64,000 nt of DNA from Marinobacter sp. F4206 (GCF_019392195.1 NZ_JAHXKI010000002.1:1302001-1366000), one strand, 5' to 3'; positions 36,678 to 47,085 are shown, numbered from the stretch's first letter. Notes: generated by a model from the sequence alone, not told the origin. Program-made: numbers and translations.

Positions 36678-37373
36678 ATGGTCCGACTGGATCAGTTTAT
36701 AGCCACCAGTACAGCGCTTTCGCGCAAGGACGCCAAGCGCGCCATCAGCTCCGGCCGGGTGCAGGTTGACGGCAACGTCTGCAAGACACCCAACACCAAG
36801 CTGCCGCCAGAGGCAGAAGTCACACTGGACGGCCAGGCGTGTACCCTCCCCGGGGAGCGTTACCTGATGCTGAACAAGCCAGCTGGTGTCGTGAGCGCCA
36901 CCCGGGACAGCGATCACCCGACCGCGCTGGACCTGCTGCCGCGGGAGCTTTCCGGCAACCTTCACATCGCCGGCCGGCTGGATGCCGACACCACCGGACT
37001 GTTGCTTCTGACCACCGATGGCCAGTGGTCCCACCGCATCACATCACCCCGGGTGGACTGCCCGAAGACCTACCTGGTAACCCTGAGCGATGACCTCTCA
37101 GAACCCGCCGTGAGGGAACTTCAGCAGGGTGTATCCCTGCGCAATGACCCTCAACCCACGCGTCCGGCCGGGGTGCGGGTACTGGAACCACGGTTGATTG
37201 AGCTGACCCTTTCCGAAGGCCGGTACCATCAGGTCAAACGCATGCTGGCGGCGGTCGGCAACCACGTGGAAGCACTGCATCGCCTTCGTATCGGCGCCAT
37301 TACCCTGGATTCCGAGCTGGAACCCGGGCAGTTTCGGGCGCTGACCCCGGAGGAAATCGGCAGCGTGGATTAG
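36678..37373 (+). CDS. rsuA: Ribosomal small subunit pseudouridine synthase A
   Basis: RsuA makes pseudouridine at position 516 of 16S rRNA. The 231-residue protein has an N-terminal S4 RNA-binding domain (residues 1-60, RLDQFIATSTALSRKDAKR) and a synthase domain with catalytic Asp in GRLDADTTGLLLLT and the later EGRYHQVKRMLAAVG. Start chosen at the ATG that begins the S4 domain. Convergent with the short asparaginase gene, 3 bp away. Confidence 0.92.
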   Translation: MVRLDQFIATSTALSRKDAKRAISSGRVQVDGNVCKTPNTKLPPEAEVTLDGQACTLPGERYLMLNKPAGVVSATRDSDHPTALDLLPRELSGNLHIAGRLDADTTGLLLLTTDGQWSHRITSPRVDCPKTYLVTLSDDLSEPAVRELQQGVSLRNDPQPTRPAGVRVLEPRLIELTLSEGRYHQVKRMLAAVGNHVEALHRLRIGAITLDSELEPGQFRALTPEEIGSVD

Positions 37374-37376
37374 GAT

Positions 37377-37856
37377 TCAGGTCCGCTCAAAGCGCTGGGC
37401 CTTCAGGTTCTTTCGAACCGCGCCCGCCTCAAACACCTCACCATTCATGGCGAGATAAACGCCGGGGGGCAACAGGCGCACCGCGGCCCAGGCAAACCCG
37501 ATGTTGAACAGCGCATCCGTGCGGCGCATCCGGGCAGGTTGCATGGCGCCGGTCAGGACAATGGTTTTGTCCTTCAGGGCCGCCAATACCGCGGCGGTAT
37601 CCGCCATGGTATCGGTACCGTGGGTCAGCAGGATCCGATCACAGTCGCACTCGGTCGCTGCCTGGAGAACGGCCTGTCGATCGGAGTCGGTCATCTCCAG
37701 GCTGTCTTTGCGCATCAACTCGCGCAACCGGTACCCCTCATGAATGTTCGATTCCGACAGCAGGTCCGGGAGCAATGACGGCCCGACTTCAAATTCGCTG
37801 TTAGCGTCGAAATACACCTTGTCGATGGTGCCACCGGTGGTAAAAATCTGGATCAT
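37377..37856 (-). CDS. Short asparaginase-domain protein
   Basis: The 159-residue protein matches only the N-terminal domain of type I L-asparaginases. It has FTTGGTIDKVY with the nucleophile threonine region and LLTHGTDTMADTAAVL with the second catalytic threonine-aspartate pair, but it lacks the whole C-terminal domain. The reading frame ends cleanly, next to rsuA, so it does not look like a recent frameshift. Single-domain relatives are known as asparaginase-domain proteins. Activity on asparagine is uncertain. Confidence 0.8.
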   Translation of the reverse strand: MIQIFTTGGTIDKVYFDANSEFEVGPSLLPDLLSESNIHEGYRLRELMRKDSLEMTDSDRQAVLQAATECDCDRILLTHGTDTMADTAAVLAALKDKTIVLTGAMQPARMRRTDALFNIGFAWAAVRLLPPGVYLAMNGEVFEAGAVRKNLKAQRFERT

Positions 37857-37879
37857 GACAGATCGGCTTCCCTTCGGCG

Positions 37880-38824
37880 TCAGTTCGTACTGACCGTATT
37901 GGTTTTGGCGTCAGCGTACGCCGCGTTTTTTTGCTGTTCGTACCGCCGGGCCGCCCTGGCGACCTGTCCCGGCGCCCCGGTGTCCAGCCAGCGCTTGATA
38001 CGACCGGCATCGCCCATGGGAGAACGGGTACCCAGAGAATCCAGCAGCACGGTTACCACCTGCCGACCGTTCATCTCGGAAATCATCACCAGACAGCGCC
38101 CGGCTTCGCTCAGGTAACCGGTTTTGCTCAGTTCCACGCCCCAGCTGTCCCGATGCACCAAGGCGTTGGTATTGCCGAAGGACAGACTGTAGCGCGGATT
38201 TCGGAAATGCGCGCGGTAGTAACCCGTGGTGGAGTACTCTCGGATTTCCGGGTGTTGTGCCGCTGCCTTCACCAGCTTGACCAGATCAGCCGCGGTCGAC
38301 ACGTTCTCGGCCGAGAGCCCGGTCGGGTCCACATACCGGGTACCGGTCATACCCAGTTCACGCGCCTTGGCGTTCATGGCCGCAATAAAGGCGTCGAACC
38401 CGCCGGGGTGACTCCGGGCCAGGGTATAAGCGGCAAAGTTTTCAGAAGACATCAGGGCAATCCGCAAGACATCGGACCGGCGCATTTCGGAGTCGATGCG
38501 GATCCGGCTGTAGGCATTGGCCGCCGCCGGGGTATGCCGCTCGCTGAAGGTGAGCCACTCATCGAGCGATTCACCGGAATCCAGCACCACCAAAGCCGTC
38601 ATCACCTTGGTGAGCGAGGCTATCGGCACCGGACGATGGGCATGCTTGCCATAGAGCAACGTATCTTCGTCCACCAGGGCCACGGCAGCGTTGACCGACG
38701 CCAGATTAGGACTCGAGGCTTCCGGTTCCGCACTGGTCGTTTCGGAAGCCTGATGGGCTGCGATTGATACGGGCAGACACATCAGGACAAAAACCACCAT
38801 CGGGACAAAGCCACGCACTCTCAT
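37880..38824 (-). CDS. pbpG: D-alanyl-D-alanine endopeptidase (PBP7 type)
   Basis: This periplasmic penicillin-binding protein cleaves peptide cross-links in peptidoglycan. The 314-residue precursor has a signal peptide (1-23), the serine motif SLTK at 70-73, SEN at 127-129 and KTG at 234-236. It lacks the beta-rich domain of DacA-type carboxypeptidases, which fits PbpG. ATG at 38824 is favoured over an upstream TTG. It ends 24 bp before the asparaginase gene on the same strand. Confidence 0.9.
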   Translation of the reverse strand: MRVRGFVPMVVFVLMCLPVSIAAHQASETTSAEPEASSPNLASVNAAVALVDEDTLLYGKHAHRPVPIASLTKVMTALVVLDSGESLDEWLTFSERHTPAAANAYSRIRIDSEMRRSDVLRIALMSSENFAAYTLARSHPGGFDAFIAAMNAKARELGMTGTRYVDPTGLSAENVSTAADLVKLVKAAAQHPEIREYSTTGYYRAHFRNPRYSLSFGNTNALVHRDSWGVELSKTGYLSEAGRCLVMISEMNGRQVVTVLLDSLGTRSPMGDAGRIKRWLDTGAPGQVARAARRYEQQKNAAYADAKTNTVSTN

Positions 38825-38938
38825 TCGAACCAATCCTGTCTTTGATAAAAGTTTGTTCCTGCGGCCCGGGGCTTCACAGCACGGCCCTGGCTGTCAGTGG
38901 CAACACTATAGCAGTCAACGAGGAACTCGATCAGGTCA

Positions 38939-38999
38939 CAATTTTAAGTCACCTGTTTTAAACAGAAAATGCAAAAAACCTTAAAATGCTTTAAAATTG
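38939..38999. repeat. Nested AT-rich inverted repeats before an EAL gene
   Basis: CAATTTTAA (38939-38947) and TTAAAATTG (38991-38999) flank CTGTTT-T-AAACAG (38953-38965), with further TTAAAA elements between. It occupies the divergent spacer between pbpG and the EAL-protein gene and may be a regulatory region or a nucleoid-protein site. Confidence 0.45.
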
Positions 39000-39094
39000 C
39001 CCAAATTTCATAATGTTACGGTTTTTTTCGGATTGTAATTGCACTGTAACAGCGCGGGCGGGGTGGCCGCCATGGCGAAAGGGACTTCGATTTC

Positions 39095-41716
39095 ATGCAC
39101 TCAAGCGCAGGACCCACAGAGAACACGGACGTAACGGTGCGCCACCCCGGCTTCGCCCGCTTCTCGCTTCGGCGCTGGTCGCCTTTCCTGCTGTTGGTCG
39201 TGGCACTCGGGTACGGACTTTTGACCACCATTGTCCTGGACACGCCCCCCCTGCCCCTTGAAACCGGGCTTTCCAGGCTTCCAACGACAGTCGCCGAGCC
39301 GCTTCATACCCACTATCTGACCAAACCCCTGACCGACATCCTGGACCAGGAACGCTGGCTGGATAACAACTGGCAACCGGTGCCGGAATCGCACTCCGGT
39401 CTAGGCTACTTCTCTGTGCCGGTGACCTTCCGGGTGACCTTCGAGAATCCCGGCAATCAGCCGGTGCGCAAATGGGCTGTGGTCTCGGCACCGTCCCTGG
39501 ATTACATTCAGCCAGCGGTTATCGGTGAAGACGGCTCGGCATCGCTGCTGCCGGTAATGGGCGATCTCTATCCGTTCAACCACCGACTGATCGCGCTCCC
39601 GCAGTGGGTCTGGCCGATAACCCTGCCCCCGGGTACGTCCATCCTGCTGTTTGAAGTCCGAAATGCCGGCCCCACCATGCTGCCGCTGTCGATACTGGAA
39701 CCGGATGCGGTCATCAGCGAGAGCGCGGGCACCCTGGCCTGGAAAGCGGCTATCACCGGCCTGCTTGTGTTCGCCCTGCTGTTCAACCTCAGTATCGTGG
39801 CGAAAATGAAACGGCCCGGATTGGCCTGGCTCAGTGTCCTGATGTTCAGCCTGATTTACAGCCAGCTGGTGATGGAAGGCTTCGGGCTCTGGTACCTCTG
39901 GCCCGATCTGCCGGAAATGAACCGACTCCTGAACATCACCCTGCCCTTGTGCCTCATCGCGTTGTGCCAGTTTACCCCGCACTTCATGCCGGTGCCCCGA
40001 AACGCTGCCCGGATTCTGCTTGGTATCAGTGTCCTGGCCTTCGTCCACCTGTTGGTCATACCATTGGCCCTGCCCCTGTTTGGCCAGGGCTCCTTCCTGG
40101 TACTCGCCATGGGCGGCGGCGCCATGATTCTGGGACTGGTGCTGAGCCAGTTTCGCAGCCACCTCTACGCCCGCTACTACGCCCTGTCCATTCTCGCCAT
40201 CCTGACCGGTTCTCTGATTTCTTCGCTTCGCACCATTGGTTGGGTGCCCATTAACGGCCTCACGGATTCGGCCTTCTTCCTCGGTGCGGCCATCGGCTCA
40301 CTGATCCTGACCAGTGCTGTTGGCCGGCAGATGCTCGAAGAACGGAAAAGACGGCTAAGCTCAGACATCCGCGCCCAACAGGAACAGCGGCTGCGGACCC
40401 TGGCAGAACAGGATTATGACCGCCTGCTGAAAACCCACCGGGTTACCGGCAAGCCCAACCGGGCCATGCTGGAGGAATCCCTCGATGGGCTGGATAGCCA
40501 GGAGCGGCCTTATACCCTCGGCCTGATCCGACTGGAACGCTTCAATGAGATTGAACAGGCGCTCGGTTACCGCACCACCGAGGAACTCTTGAAAGGCTAC
40601 CTGAGACAGCTCAACAGTTTCCTGAAACGCCTCTTCGGTGACCGTCTGGTCATGTTCAATGGCTACGCCATTGCCAGCATAGATACCGCAACCCACGCCT
40701 TTGCCCTTCACCGCGACGATGAATCCGGGGCCACCGGGCAGCTGCTCTCCGAGCTTACGGGCTGGCTTGAGGAGAATTTCCGCGAGGGACGGTTTGCGTT
40801 TTCCTGGAACGCCTCGGTGGGCATTGCCCACGCCCCCGACCATGGCGACGATGTCGCGAGCGCCCTGTCGTCTGCCGGCTTTGCCGCCCTCGACCGGCGC
40901 CAGACCCTGACCGTTTATGACCCGGCCATCGCCGAATGGCAGTACCGGCAACAGATGCTGATGCTGGATATGGAAGGGGCGCTGCGCGACGGCGAGATGT
41001 GGCTGGAATACCAGCCCAAGGTGTGCATCCGAGACCGGCGCACCGAGTCTCTGGAAGCGCTGATCCGATGGCAGCATCCGGAATTCGGTCGGGTACCTCC
41101 CGACCACTGGGTACCGCTGGCGGAACAGGTTGGCATGATCCACCCGGTAACGCTCTGGGTGATAGACCAGGCCTGCCGCGACCATGACCGTTTAAAAACC
41201 CGCCACGGGGAACACATTGCCCTGGCCATCAACGTGTCAGCAAAGGACTTGGCGCACCCGGAATTTCACAACGAAGTGAGCGCCATTGCCCGGCGCCATG
41301 GCATCAAACCGGAAGAGCTGATTCTGGAAATCACCGAGACCGCCATGATGGCCGACGCCACGGCGGCCCGAACAATGATTGGGGCCCTGAGCAAAGCGGG
41401 TTTCCGGATTGCTCTGGACGACTTCGGCACCGGCCATTCCTCGCTCGGAACCCTGGCCACTTTTGATCTGGACGAACTGAAAATCGACCGGAGTTTCCTG
41501 AAGGACATCCTCCAGCACCCCACCCGCCAGCGCATTTTCCGGGCCGCCCTGGAGCTTGGCGATGCGTTGGATCTGGATGTGGTGGTGGAAGGCGTGGAAG
41601 ACGAGGCGGTTGCCGGCTGGCTCCAGCAGTTCCCCGGCCTATACGGCCAGGGCTACTACTGGGCGAGGCCCGAACGGCTGGACAACGAGTCGCAGGCGCT
41701 CAGGGCAGATCGGTGA
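39095..41716 (+). CDS. Membrane-anchored degenerate GGDEF-EAL protein
   Basis: This 873-residue protein has a membrane segment near residues 30-50, a periplasmic beta-rich domain (to about 205), seven membrane segments (about 210-420), a GGDEF-like domain without the GGDEF signature (around 440-600) and an EAL domain (about 630-865) with EAL near 653, [16 protein letters not shown] and VVEGVEDE. It is built like the EAL protein at 23834 but the two are diverged. It is probably a cyclic di-GMP phosphodiesterase. Its last 17 bp overlap the end of ilvD on the other strand. Confidence 0.9.
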   Translation: MHSSAGPTENTDVTVRHPGFARFSLRRWSPFLLLVVALGYGLLTTIVLDTPPLPLETGLSRLPTTVAEPLHTHYLTKPLTDILDQERWLDNNWQPVPESHSGLGYFSVPVTFRVTFENPGNQPVRKWAVVSAPSLDYIQPAVIGEDGSASLLPVMGDLYPFNHRLIALPQWVWPITLPPGTSILLFEVRNAGPTMLPLSILEPDAVISESAGTLAWKAAITGLLVFALLFNLSIVAKMKRPGLAWLSVLMFSLIYSQLVMEGFGLWYLWPDLPEMNRLLNITLPLCLIALCQFTPHFMPVPRNAARILLGISVLAFVHLLVIPLALPLFGQGSFLVLAMGGGAMILGLVLSQFRSHLYARYYALSILAILTGSLISSLRTIGWVPINGLTDSAFFLGAAIGSLILTSAVGRQMLEERKRRLSSDIRAQQEQRLRTLAEQDYDRLLKTHRVTGKPNRAMLEESLDGLDSQERPYTLGLIRLERFNEIEQALGYRTTEELLKGYLRQLNSFLKRLFGDRLVMFNGYAIASIDTATHAFALHRDDESGATGQLLSELTGWLEENFREGRFAFSWNASVGIAHAPDHGDDVASALSSAGFAALDRRQTLTVYDPAIAEWQYRQQMLMLDMEGALRDGEMWLEYQPKVCIRDRRTESLEALIRWQHPEFGRVPPDHWVPLAEQVGMIHPVTLWVIDQACRDHDRLKTRHGEHIALAINVSAKDLAHPEFHNEVSAIARRHGIKPEELILEITETAMMADATAARTMIGALSKAGFRIALDDFGTGHSSLGTLATFDLDELKIDRSFLKDILQHPTRQRIFRAALELGDALDLDVVVEGVEDEAVAGWLQQFPGLYGQGYYWARPERLDNESQALRADR

Positions 41717-43376
41717 CGGCCCCCTTAGATGCCGAACTGACGGTACGGGCATATTTTGCCAGCACGCCACGCTCGAAGCGGGGCTCCGGCTCCTGCCAGT
41801 CCTTGCGCCGGCGTTCCAGTTCCTGATCGGTCACATCCAGCTCAATCCGGTTGCTGACTGCGTCGATGGTGATAGTGTCGCCGTCTTCAACCAGCGCAAT
41901 CGGACCGCCCTCGGCCGCTTCGGGGGTGATATGCCCCACCACAAAACCGTGACTACCCCCGGAAAACCGGCCATCAGTAATCAGTGCAACATCGCTGCCC
42001 AGCCCCTTGCCCATGATCGCAGAGGTCGGGCTGAGCATTTCCCGCATACCCGGACCACCCCGCGGCCCCTCGTAACGGATGACGAGTACGTCCCCAGCCA
42101 CCACAGTGCCGTCGAGAATCCGGGCCTGGGCTTCCTCTTCCGAATGAAACACCCGGGCACGGCCAGTAAAGTGCGTGCCTTCCTTGCCGGTAATCTTGGC
42201 CACCGAGCCGGTCGGGGCAAGGTTGCCATAGAGAATGCGCAGGTGACTGTCGGCCTTGATGGGATTGTCGAAGGCGTGAATGATGTCCTGGCCTTCGGGA
42301 TAGGGCGCCACATCGGCAAGGTTTTCCGCCAGCGTCTGCCCGGTCACGGTCATGCACTCACCATGCAGCAAACCCCGCTCGAGCAGCATCTTCATTAACG
42401 GCTGGATACCGCCAATCGTCACCAACTCAGACATCATGTAATGGCCGCTGGGGCGCAAATCCGCCAGCACCGGTACCCGCTTTCCGATCTCGACAAAGTC
42501 TTCCAGATCCAGCGTCACACCGACGGTACTGGCCATCGCCAGCAGGTGAAGGACCGCATTGGTGGACCCGCCCAGGGCGATGACCACGGTAATCGCGTTC
42601 TCGAACGCCTCCCGGCTCATGATGTCGGAAGGTTTGATATCCCGTTCCAACAGATTCAGAACGGCTGCGCCGGCGGCACGGCAGTCCTGCGCCTTGGTCT
42701 CGGACACGGCATTCTGAGCCGAGCTTCCCGGCAGGCTCATCCCCATGGCTTCGATCGCTGAGGCCATGGTATTGGCCGTGTACATGCCGCCGCAGGAGCC
42801 CGGACCCGGGATCGCGGTTTCCTCAATCTGCTTGACCTCAATCAGGTCCAGATCGCCGCGGGCGTGAGCGCCCACCGCTTCGAACACAGAGATGATATCG
42901 GTGTGGTTCTTGCCGGGCATGATGGTGCCGCCATAGACAAACACGGAGGGGCGATTGAGCCGGGCCAGGCCCATCAGGCAGCCGGGCATGTTCTTGTCGC
43001 AGCCGCCAATGGCCACCAGCCCATCGAAGCCTTCGCAGCCGGCCACCGTTTCGATGGAATCGGCAATCACCTCCCGGGACACCAGCGAATACTTCATACC
43101 CTCGGTGCCATTGGCAATGCCGTCGGACACTGTAATGGTATTGAAAATCAGTGACTTGCCGCCTGCCTCATCGGCCCCGGCGGCGGACTCTTCGGCGAGC
43201 CCGTTGATATGCATGTTGCAGGGGGTGAGATTGCTCCAGGTGGATGCGATTCCCACCTGGGGTTTCCTGAAGTCGTCATCACCGAACCCGACCGCCCGTA
43301 ACATCGCCCGGCTGGCGGACTTGCCAATACCGTCGACCACCGGCGATGAATAGCGGCGCCGTTTGTCCTGAGCCAT
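41700..43376 (-). CDS. ilvD: Dihydroxy-acid dehydratase
   Basis: IlvD dehydrates 2,3-dihydroxy-acids in branched-chain amino acid synthesis. The 558-residue protein has the cysteines expected to bind its iron-sulfur cluster in [15 protein letters not shown] and [12 protein letters not shown], and the C-terminal [19 protein letters not shown] signature. It is the shorter of the two common IlvD length classes. The ATG at 43376 follows AGGAG; an upstream in-frame start is not supported. No other branched-chain genes are nearby. Confidence 0.96.
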   Translation of the reverse strand: MAQDKRRRYSSPVVDGIGKSASRAMLRAVGFGDDDFRKPQVGIASTWSNLTPCNMHINGLAEESAAGADEAGGKSLIFNTITVSDGIANGTEGMKYSLVSREVIADSIETVAGCEGFDGLVAIGGCDKNMPGCLMGLARLNRPSVFVYGGTIMPGKNHTDIISVFEAVGAHARGDLDLIEVKQIEETAIPGPGSCGGMYTANTMASAIEAMGMSLPGSSAQNAVSETKAQDCRAAGAAVLNLLERDIKPSDIMSREAFENAITVVIALGGSTNAVLHLLAMASTVGVTLDLEDFVEIGKRVPVLADLRPSGHYMMSELVTIGGIQPLMKMLLERGLLHGECMTVTGQTLAENLADVAPYPEGQDIIHAFDNPIKADSHLRILYGNLAPTGSVAKITGKEGTHFTGRARVFHSEEEAQARILDGTVVAGDVLVIRYEGPRGGPGMREMLSPTSAIMGKGLGSDVALITDGRFSGGSHGFVVGHITPEAAEGGPIALVEDGDTITIDAVSNRIELDVTDQELERRRKDWQEPEPRFERGVLAKYARTVSSASKGAVTDLP

Positions 43377-43459
43377 CGCTGCCTCTCCTGTTGCACTGTG
43401 TGATGCCTTCAGGCTGGCAGAATCGGCGCCGGTGGGCAACGGTATTCGACATCAGCACC

Positions 43460-43750
43460 CTACTGGCCGATCACCACCGTGCTGTTCCCCAGGGTGACAC
43501 CGCCACAGCAAATCGTGCCGCCGGTCACCGCAGCCGGTTTACCGTTGATCAACACCGTCGAGGACCCGGCAGCAATGGTCCGGGGATGCGGGGGGTGCTT
43601 GGGTTTGGAATGGGGCGCCAGGGGATCACCGACGCGCGCCACGGGTTTACCGTCGATCAGCACATCCGGAGAGCCGGCAATGACCGGAGTGGGAGGGAAA
43701 CCCTGGTGATCGGAGCCCGGATCACCCAGCAAAACAAGAGCCTTGCCCAT
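43460..43750 (-). CDS. PAAR-domain protein
   Basis: The 96-residue protein has the repeated PAAR pattern: GSPDVLIDGKPVARVGD and GSSTVLINGKPAAVTGG with a C-terminal CCGGVTLGNSTVVIG. Such proteins sharpen the VgrG spike of type VI secretion and bind zinc. No toxin extension and no VgrG, Hcp or other type VI gene is present in the window, so it is an orphan. AGGA lies 10 bases before the ATG. It could be a cargo adaptor for a system elsewhere in the genome. Confidence 0.85.
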   Translation of the reverse strand: MGKALVLLGDPGSDHQGFPPTPVIAGSPDVLIDGKPVARVGDPLAPHSKPKHPPHPRTIAAGSSTVLINGKPAAVTGGTICCGGVTLGNSTVVIGQ

Positions 43751-43972
43751 TGTCTGAATCCTTTTGCAGTTGGTTCGTCCATGACAGCCTGCGAATCCTT
43801 ACCAGGCCGAAGCCGCCCATGCTAGCCCGAAACAGCCCCAAACCCAAGCGGTCCGAGGCCCGGGTGCCCCTCCACGCACAAACCAGATGCCATTCCGACT
43901 GACCTGTATCAAGGGATGAGGGGCCACTGCCTTTTACAATCACCGTAATCATAGTAGACATGGAGGCGTGCC

Positions 43973-46393
43973 ATGCCCTCGCCAACCACAACCGAACCGG
44001 CCGGAACCACAGCCCCCGCCTGCCAGACCTATGAGGCCTGGCGCCGGGGGTACGGTGTCATCCAGCATTCAGACGTCACCTGCTCCCACGTCTGCAGCCT
44101 GGCCAATCGCCTGGTCGAAGCCGGGCTACAACCAGACACCGAAACGGTCTTCCAAAAGCTCGCGGCGCTGGACAGGCTGGCGAGCGCCGGGCTATGGCTG
44201 GTGGTTCACATGACCTACGCCAACCGGGTCGATGCCAGTGGCCAGCCCCTCACACCGCAGGATTTCAAGGTCAGCCCGGAAGGCCATACCGGGGGTGCGC
44301 TGAACATGGTACCGGCCTACGCGGCTTATCTGGCGCTCAACAACCTGACCGGTCGTACCCGCAGCTGGCTGATGGGCCAGGGGCACTGTGCGGCTGCCGT
44401 GGACGCCCTCAACGTGCTGACTGGCAACCTGCACCCGGAACAGGCAGAGCGCTACCTGAAGCCGGATGGACTCTCACGGCTGGCAGCCGACTTCTACAGC
44501 TACCGGCAAAAGCCCGACGGCAGCATGAGCGCCCCGCTGGGAAGCCACATCAATCCCCACACCGCCGGGGGCATTCTTGAGGGCGGGTATCTGGGCTTTG
44601 CCGAACTCCAGTATGGCCACATGCCCCTGCCCGGGGAAACCCTGGTGACTTTCCTGTCGGACGGGGCAGCCGAGGAGCAACGGGGCAGCGACTGGATACC
44701 CCGCTGGTGGCGAGCCGATGACTGCGGACTGGTACTGCCGGTGATGATCGCCAACGGCCGGCGCATTGAACAGCGAACCGAACTGGGGACCCGGGCAGGC
44801 CTGGAACGGTTCGAGTCGCACCTGGCGGAACGGGGCTTTGACCCCTACCGGTTTGATGGCCGCGATCCGGCCGCCTTTGTCTGTGCCCTGTTCGAGATGG
44901 AGCAATCCCTCAGGTATCAGGCTGACAGCGCTTTCCGGGGCGAAAGCGGCTACCCGGTGCGGATCCCCTACGGCATTGCCGAAACGACCAAGGGCTTTGG
45001 TTTTTACGGCGCCGGCAGCATCGCCGCCCACAACCTGCCGCTGCCTGGCAACCCGCGGATGGACGCCCGCGCCCGTGAGCTGTTTCAGGAACATACCGCA
45101 AAGTTGTGGGTGGAGCCGGCTGAACTGAACCAGAGTGCTGGGCTGTTGAACGAGCATGCTCTTCAGGGCCGCGCCCTTGAGCGCGACCACCCACTGGCCA
45201 GGCGCAATCCGCCAGAGCCGCTTATTCCAAAGCTGCCCTGGAGCAACGGCCAGACCTCCCCGATGGCCGCCGTGGACACTTTCTTTCGGGCGCTGGTGAC
45301 CGAAAACCGCCACCTCCGCGCTCGGGTCGGCAACCCTGACGAACTGGCGAGCAACCGACTGGGTGGCGTACTGACGGAGCTCAAACACCGGGTAACCCAG
45401 CCGGAAAACGATCAGGAGTCGGTACACGGCCAGATCATTACCGCCCTCAATGAAGAGGCGGTGGTGTCCGCCTGTCTCGCCAATAAGGCAGGCCTGAACC
45501 TGGTTGCCAGCTACGAGGCATTTTGCGTCAAGATGCTCGGCGCCATCCGCCAGGATCTGATCTTTGCCCGGCATCAGCAGGAAGTTGGGCGTCCGGCCCG
45601 CTGGCTGGGCTTTCCGGTTGTTGCCACCTCCCACACCTGGGAAAACGGTAAGAATGAACAATCACACCAGGACACGACCTTTTGCGAAAGCCTGCTCGGT
45701 GAAATGAATGACGTTTCCCGGGTGCTCTTCCCCGCGGACTACAACAGTACTCTGGCCGCCTTGCCGGAGGTTTACACGGACCGCGGACGAATCACCTGCA
45801 TGGTGATTCCCAAGCGGGAACGGCCCTGCGTGTTCGATGCGGGGGAAGCACAGACACTGGCAAAACACGGCGCACTGGTGGTCGACGAAGACACCTCCGA
45901 GGGCGAACCGATACTCCTGATTGCCAATGGCGCCTACCAGTTATCCGAGGCGATCCGGGCCAGTGAACGACTGCGGGAGACGGGCACCCCGTTCCGTCTG
46001 GTTTATCTCCAGGAACCGGGTCGTTTCCGGCAGCCACGGGATACCCTGGAAGCCGAAACCTGCCTGTCCGAATTTGAATGCGAACGGCTGTTCCCCCGTC
46101 GCATTCACCGCCGAGTTGCGCTCACCCATATGCGCCCGGAAGTGTTTCGCGGACACCTGCACAGCCTGTTTCCTGATCCCGCGCGATCCCGCGTTCTCGG
46201 CTATATCAATCGCGGCGGCACCCTGAACGAAGCCGGCATGCAGTTCGCGAACCGCTGCTCCTGGGCGCACGCGCTGGCCGCCTGCGCAGTGGTGATGGAC
46301 CAGCCACCCGGGGAGTGGCTCTCCGCCGCGGAACTGGCGGCCGTGGAAGGGCGAGGCGATCCCTCAGTCATTACCAGAGGACTGTCTTCCTGA
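43973..46393 (+). CDS. Divergent phosphoketolase-like TPP enzyme
   Basis: This 806-residue protein is a distant member of the xylulose-5-phosphate/fructose-6-phosphate phosphoketolase family. Landmarks in order: EGHTGGALNMVPAYAAY, GQGHCAAAVDAL with His138, SHINPHTAGGILEGGYLGFAE, FLSDGAAEEQRGSDW at the TPP site, and SHTWENGKNEQSHQDTTF at 553-570, which corresponds to the conserved WRQDHNGFSHQDPG of true phosphoketolases. The usual GDG of the TPP motif reads SDG (229-231). Length fits the family. GGAGG precedes the ATG. Substrate and activity are uncertain. Confidence 0.75.
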   Translation: MPSPTTTEPAGTTAPACQTYEAWRRGYGVIQHSDVTCSHVCSLANRLVEAGLQPDTETVFQKLAALDRLASAGLWLVVHMTYANRVDASGQPLTPQDFKVSPEGHTGGALNMVPAYAAYLALNNLTGRTRSWLMGQGHCAAAVDALNVLTGNLHPEQAERYLKPDGLSRLAADFYSYRQKPDGSMSAPLGSHINPHTAGGILEGGYLGFAELQYGHMPLPGETLVTFLSDGAAEEQRGSDWIPRWWRADDCGLVLPVMIANGRRIEQRTELGTRAGLERFESHLAERGFDPYRFDGRDPAAFVCALFEMEQSLRYQADSAFRGESGYPVRIPYGIAETTKGFGFYGAGSIAAHNLPLPGNPRMDARARELFQEHTAKLWVEPAELNQSAGLLNEHALQGRALERDHPLARRNPPEPLIPKLPWSNGQTSPMAAVDTFFRALVTENRHLRARVGNPDELASNRLGGVLTELKHRVTQPENDQESVHGQIITALNEEAVVSACLANKAGLNLVASYEAFCVKMLGAIRQDLIFARHQQEVGRPARWLGFPVVATSHTWENGKNEQSHQDTTFCESLLGEMNDVSRVLFPADYNSTLAALPEVYTDRGRITCMVIPKRERPCVFDAGEAQTLAKHGALVVDEDTSEGEPILLIANGAYQLSEAIRASERLRETGTPFRLVYLQEPGRFRQPRDTLEAETCLSEFECERLFPRRIHRRVALTHMRPEVFRGHLHSLFPDPARSRVLGYINRGGTLNEAGMQFANRCSWAHALAACAVVMDQPPGEWLSAAELAAVEGRGDPSVITRGLSS

Positions 46394-46421
46394 TTACCGT
46401 CCGGGCCCGGATCAGCGGACA

Positions 46422-46450
46422 ACAAAAAAGGGAGGCTGTCGCCTCCCTTG
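46422..46450 (-). terminator. Intrinsic terminator after the Yip1 gene
   Basis: The stem GGGAGGC / GCCTCCC has a TGTC loop. On the minus strand it is followed by TTTTTTGTTG, giving a proper U-tract. On the plus strand the tract is poor, so it mainly ends the minus-strand gene at 46474, though it may also help stop the phosphoketolase-like transcript. Confidence 0.75.
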
Positions 46451-46473
46451 TTGGTCCGTCATGTCGCCGATGA

Positions 46474-47085
46474 TCAGCCGCTGACAAACACCGGACCGAC
46501 ACCGAAGTTCCAGAGTATGACGGAACCGACCCGAGTAGCCACCAGAATGACCAGGGCGACTGTGAGCAGGGCGCCGCCGTAAAATACGGCTCGGTCTTTC
46601 TCAATGCCCATGACAATGGGCAAACCGTCATACATCAACCAGGCTCCGTAGCAGGCAGCAATCAGGAAGACGATGGCGTTGAACCAGGGCACGGGATACA
46701 GCAGGGCAAACCCGGCGAGAAACAGGGGCGTACAGGAATAGGCCGCCAGGGCAATGCCGTTGGACGGCACATGCTCCTCCCGGGCGCCATAGGTTTTGGC
46801 CATCCAGTTAACGGCATAACCGAGCGCAAAAACGCCCACCAGCATCGCCAGATAGGTCAGCACGCTCAGTTGCAGGGCGCTGATTTCTGTCAGCTTGATC
46901 AGTCGATCATTACCGACCGTCCAGCCAAAATACGCCGTGGATATATACGCGCAGATCGGTGCAATCGCTGCCAGGATCACGACGTAGGCGACGTAGACCC
47001 GACGGGGTGTTTCATGTTCTTTTCGAATGGAAGCCCACTCATCATCCGGGTGGGTGAAGAGACCAAAGGCATGGGACAGGAGCAT
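46474..47085 (-). CDS. Yip1-family inner membrane protein
   Basis: The 203-residue protein has five hydrophobic segments and the Yip1/DUF1282 pattern, beginning HAFGLFTHPDDEWASIRKE and including LAAYSCTPLFLAGFALLYP. Such proteins are inner-membrane proteins of unknown role. ATG at 47085 with a GGGGG-like site is preferred over a longer in-frame version. The gene stands alone. Confidence 0.85.
   Translation of the reverse strand: MLLSHAFGLFTHPDDEWASIRKEHETPRRVYVAYVVILAAIAPICAYISTAYFGWTVGNDRLIKLTEISALQLSVLTYLAMLVGVFALGYAVNWMAKTYGAREEHVPSNGIALAAYSCTPLFLAGFALLYPVPWFNAIVFLIAACYGAWLMYDGLPIVMGIEKDRAVFYGGALLTVALVILVATRVGSVILWNFGVGPVFVSG

Noticed and set aside
38953..38965. LexA-like box CTGT...ACAG
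   Set aside because: The spacing is 5 bp between CTGT and ACAG, not the 8 bp of a LexA site.
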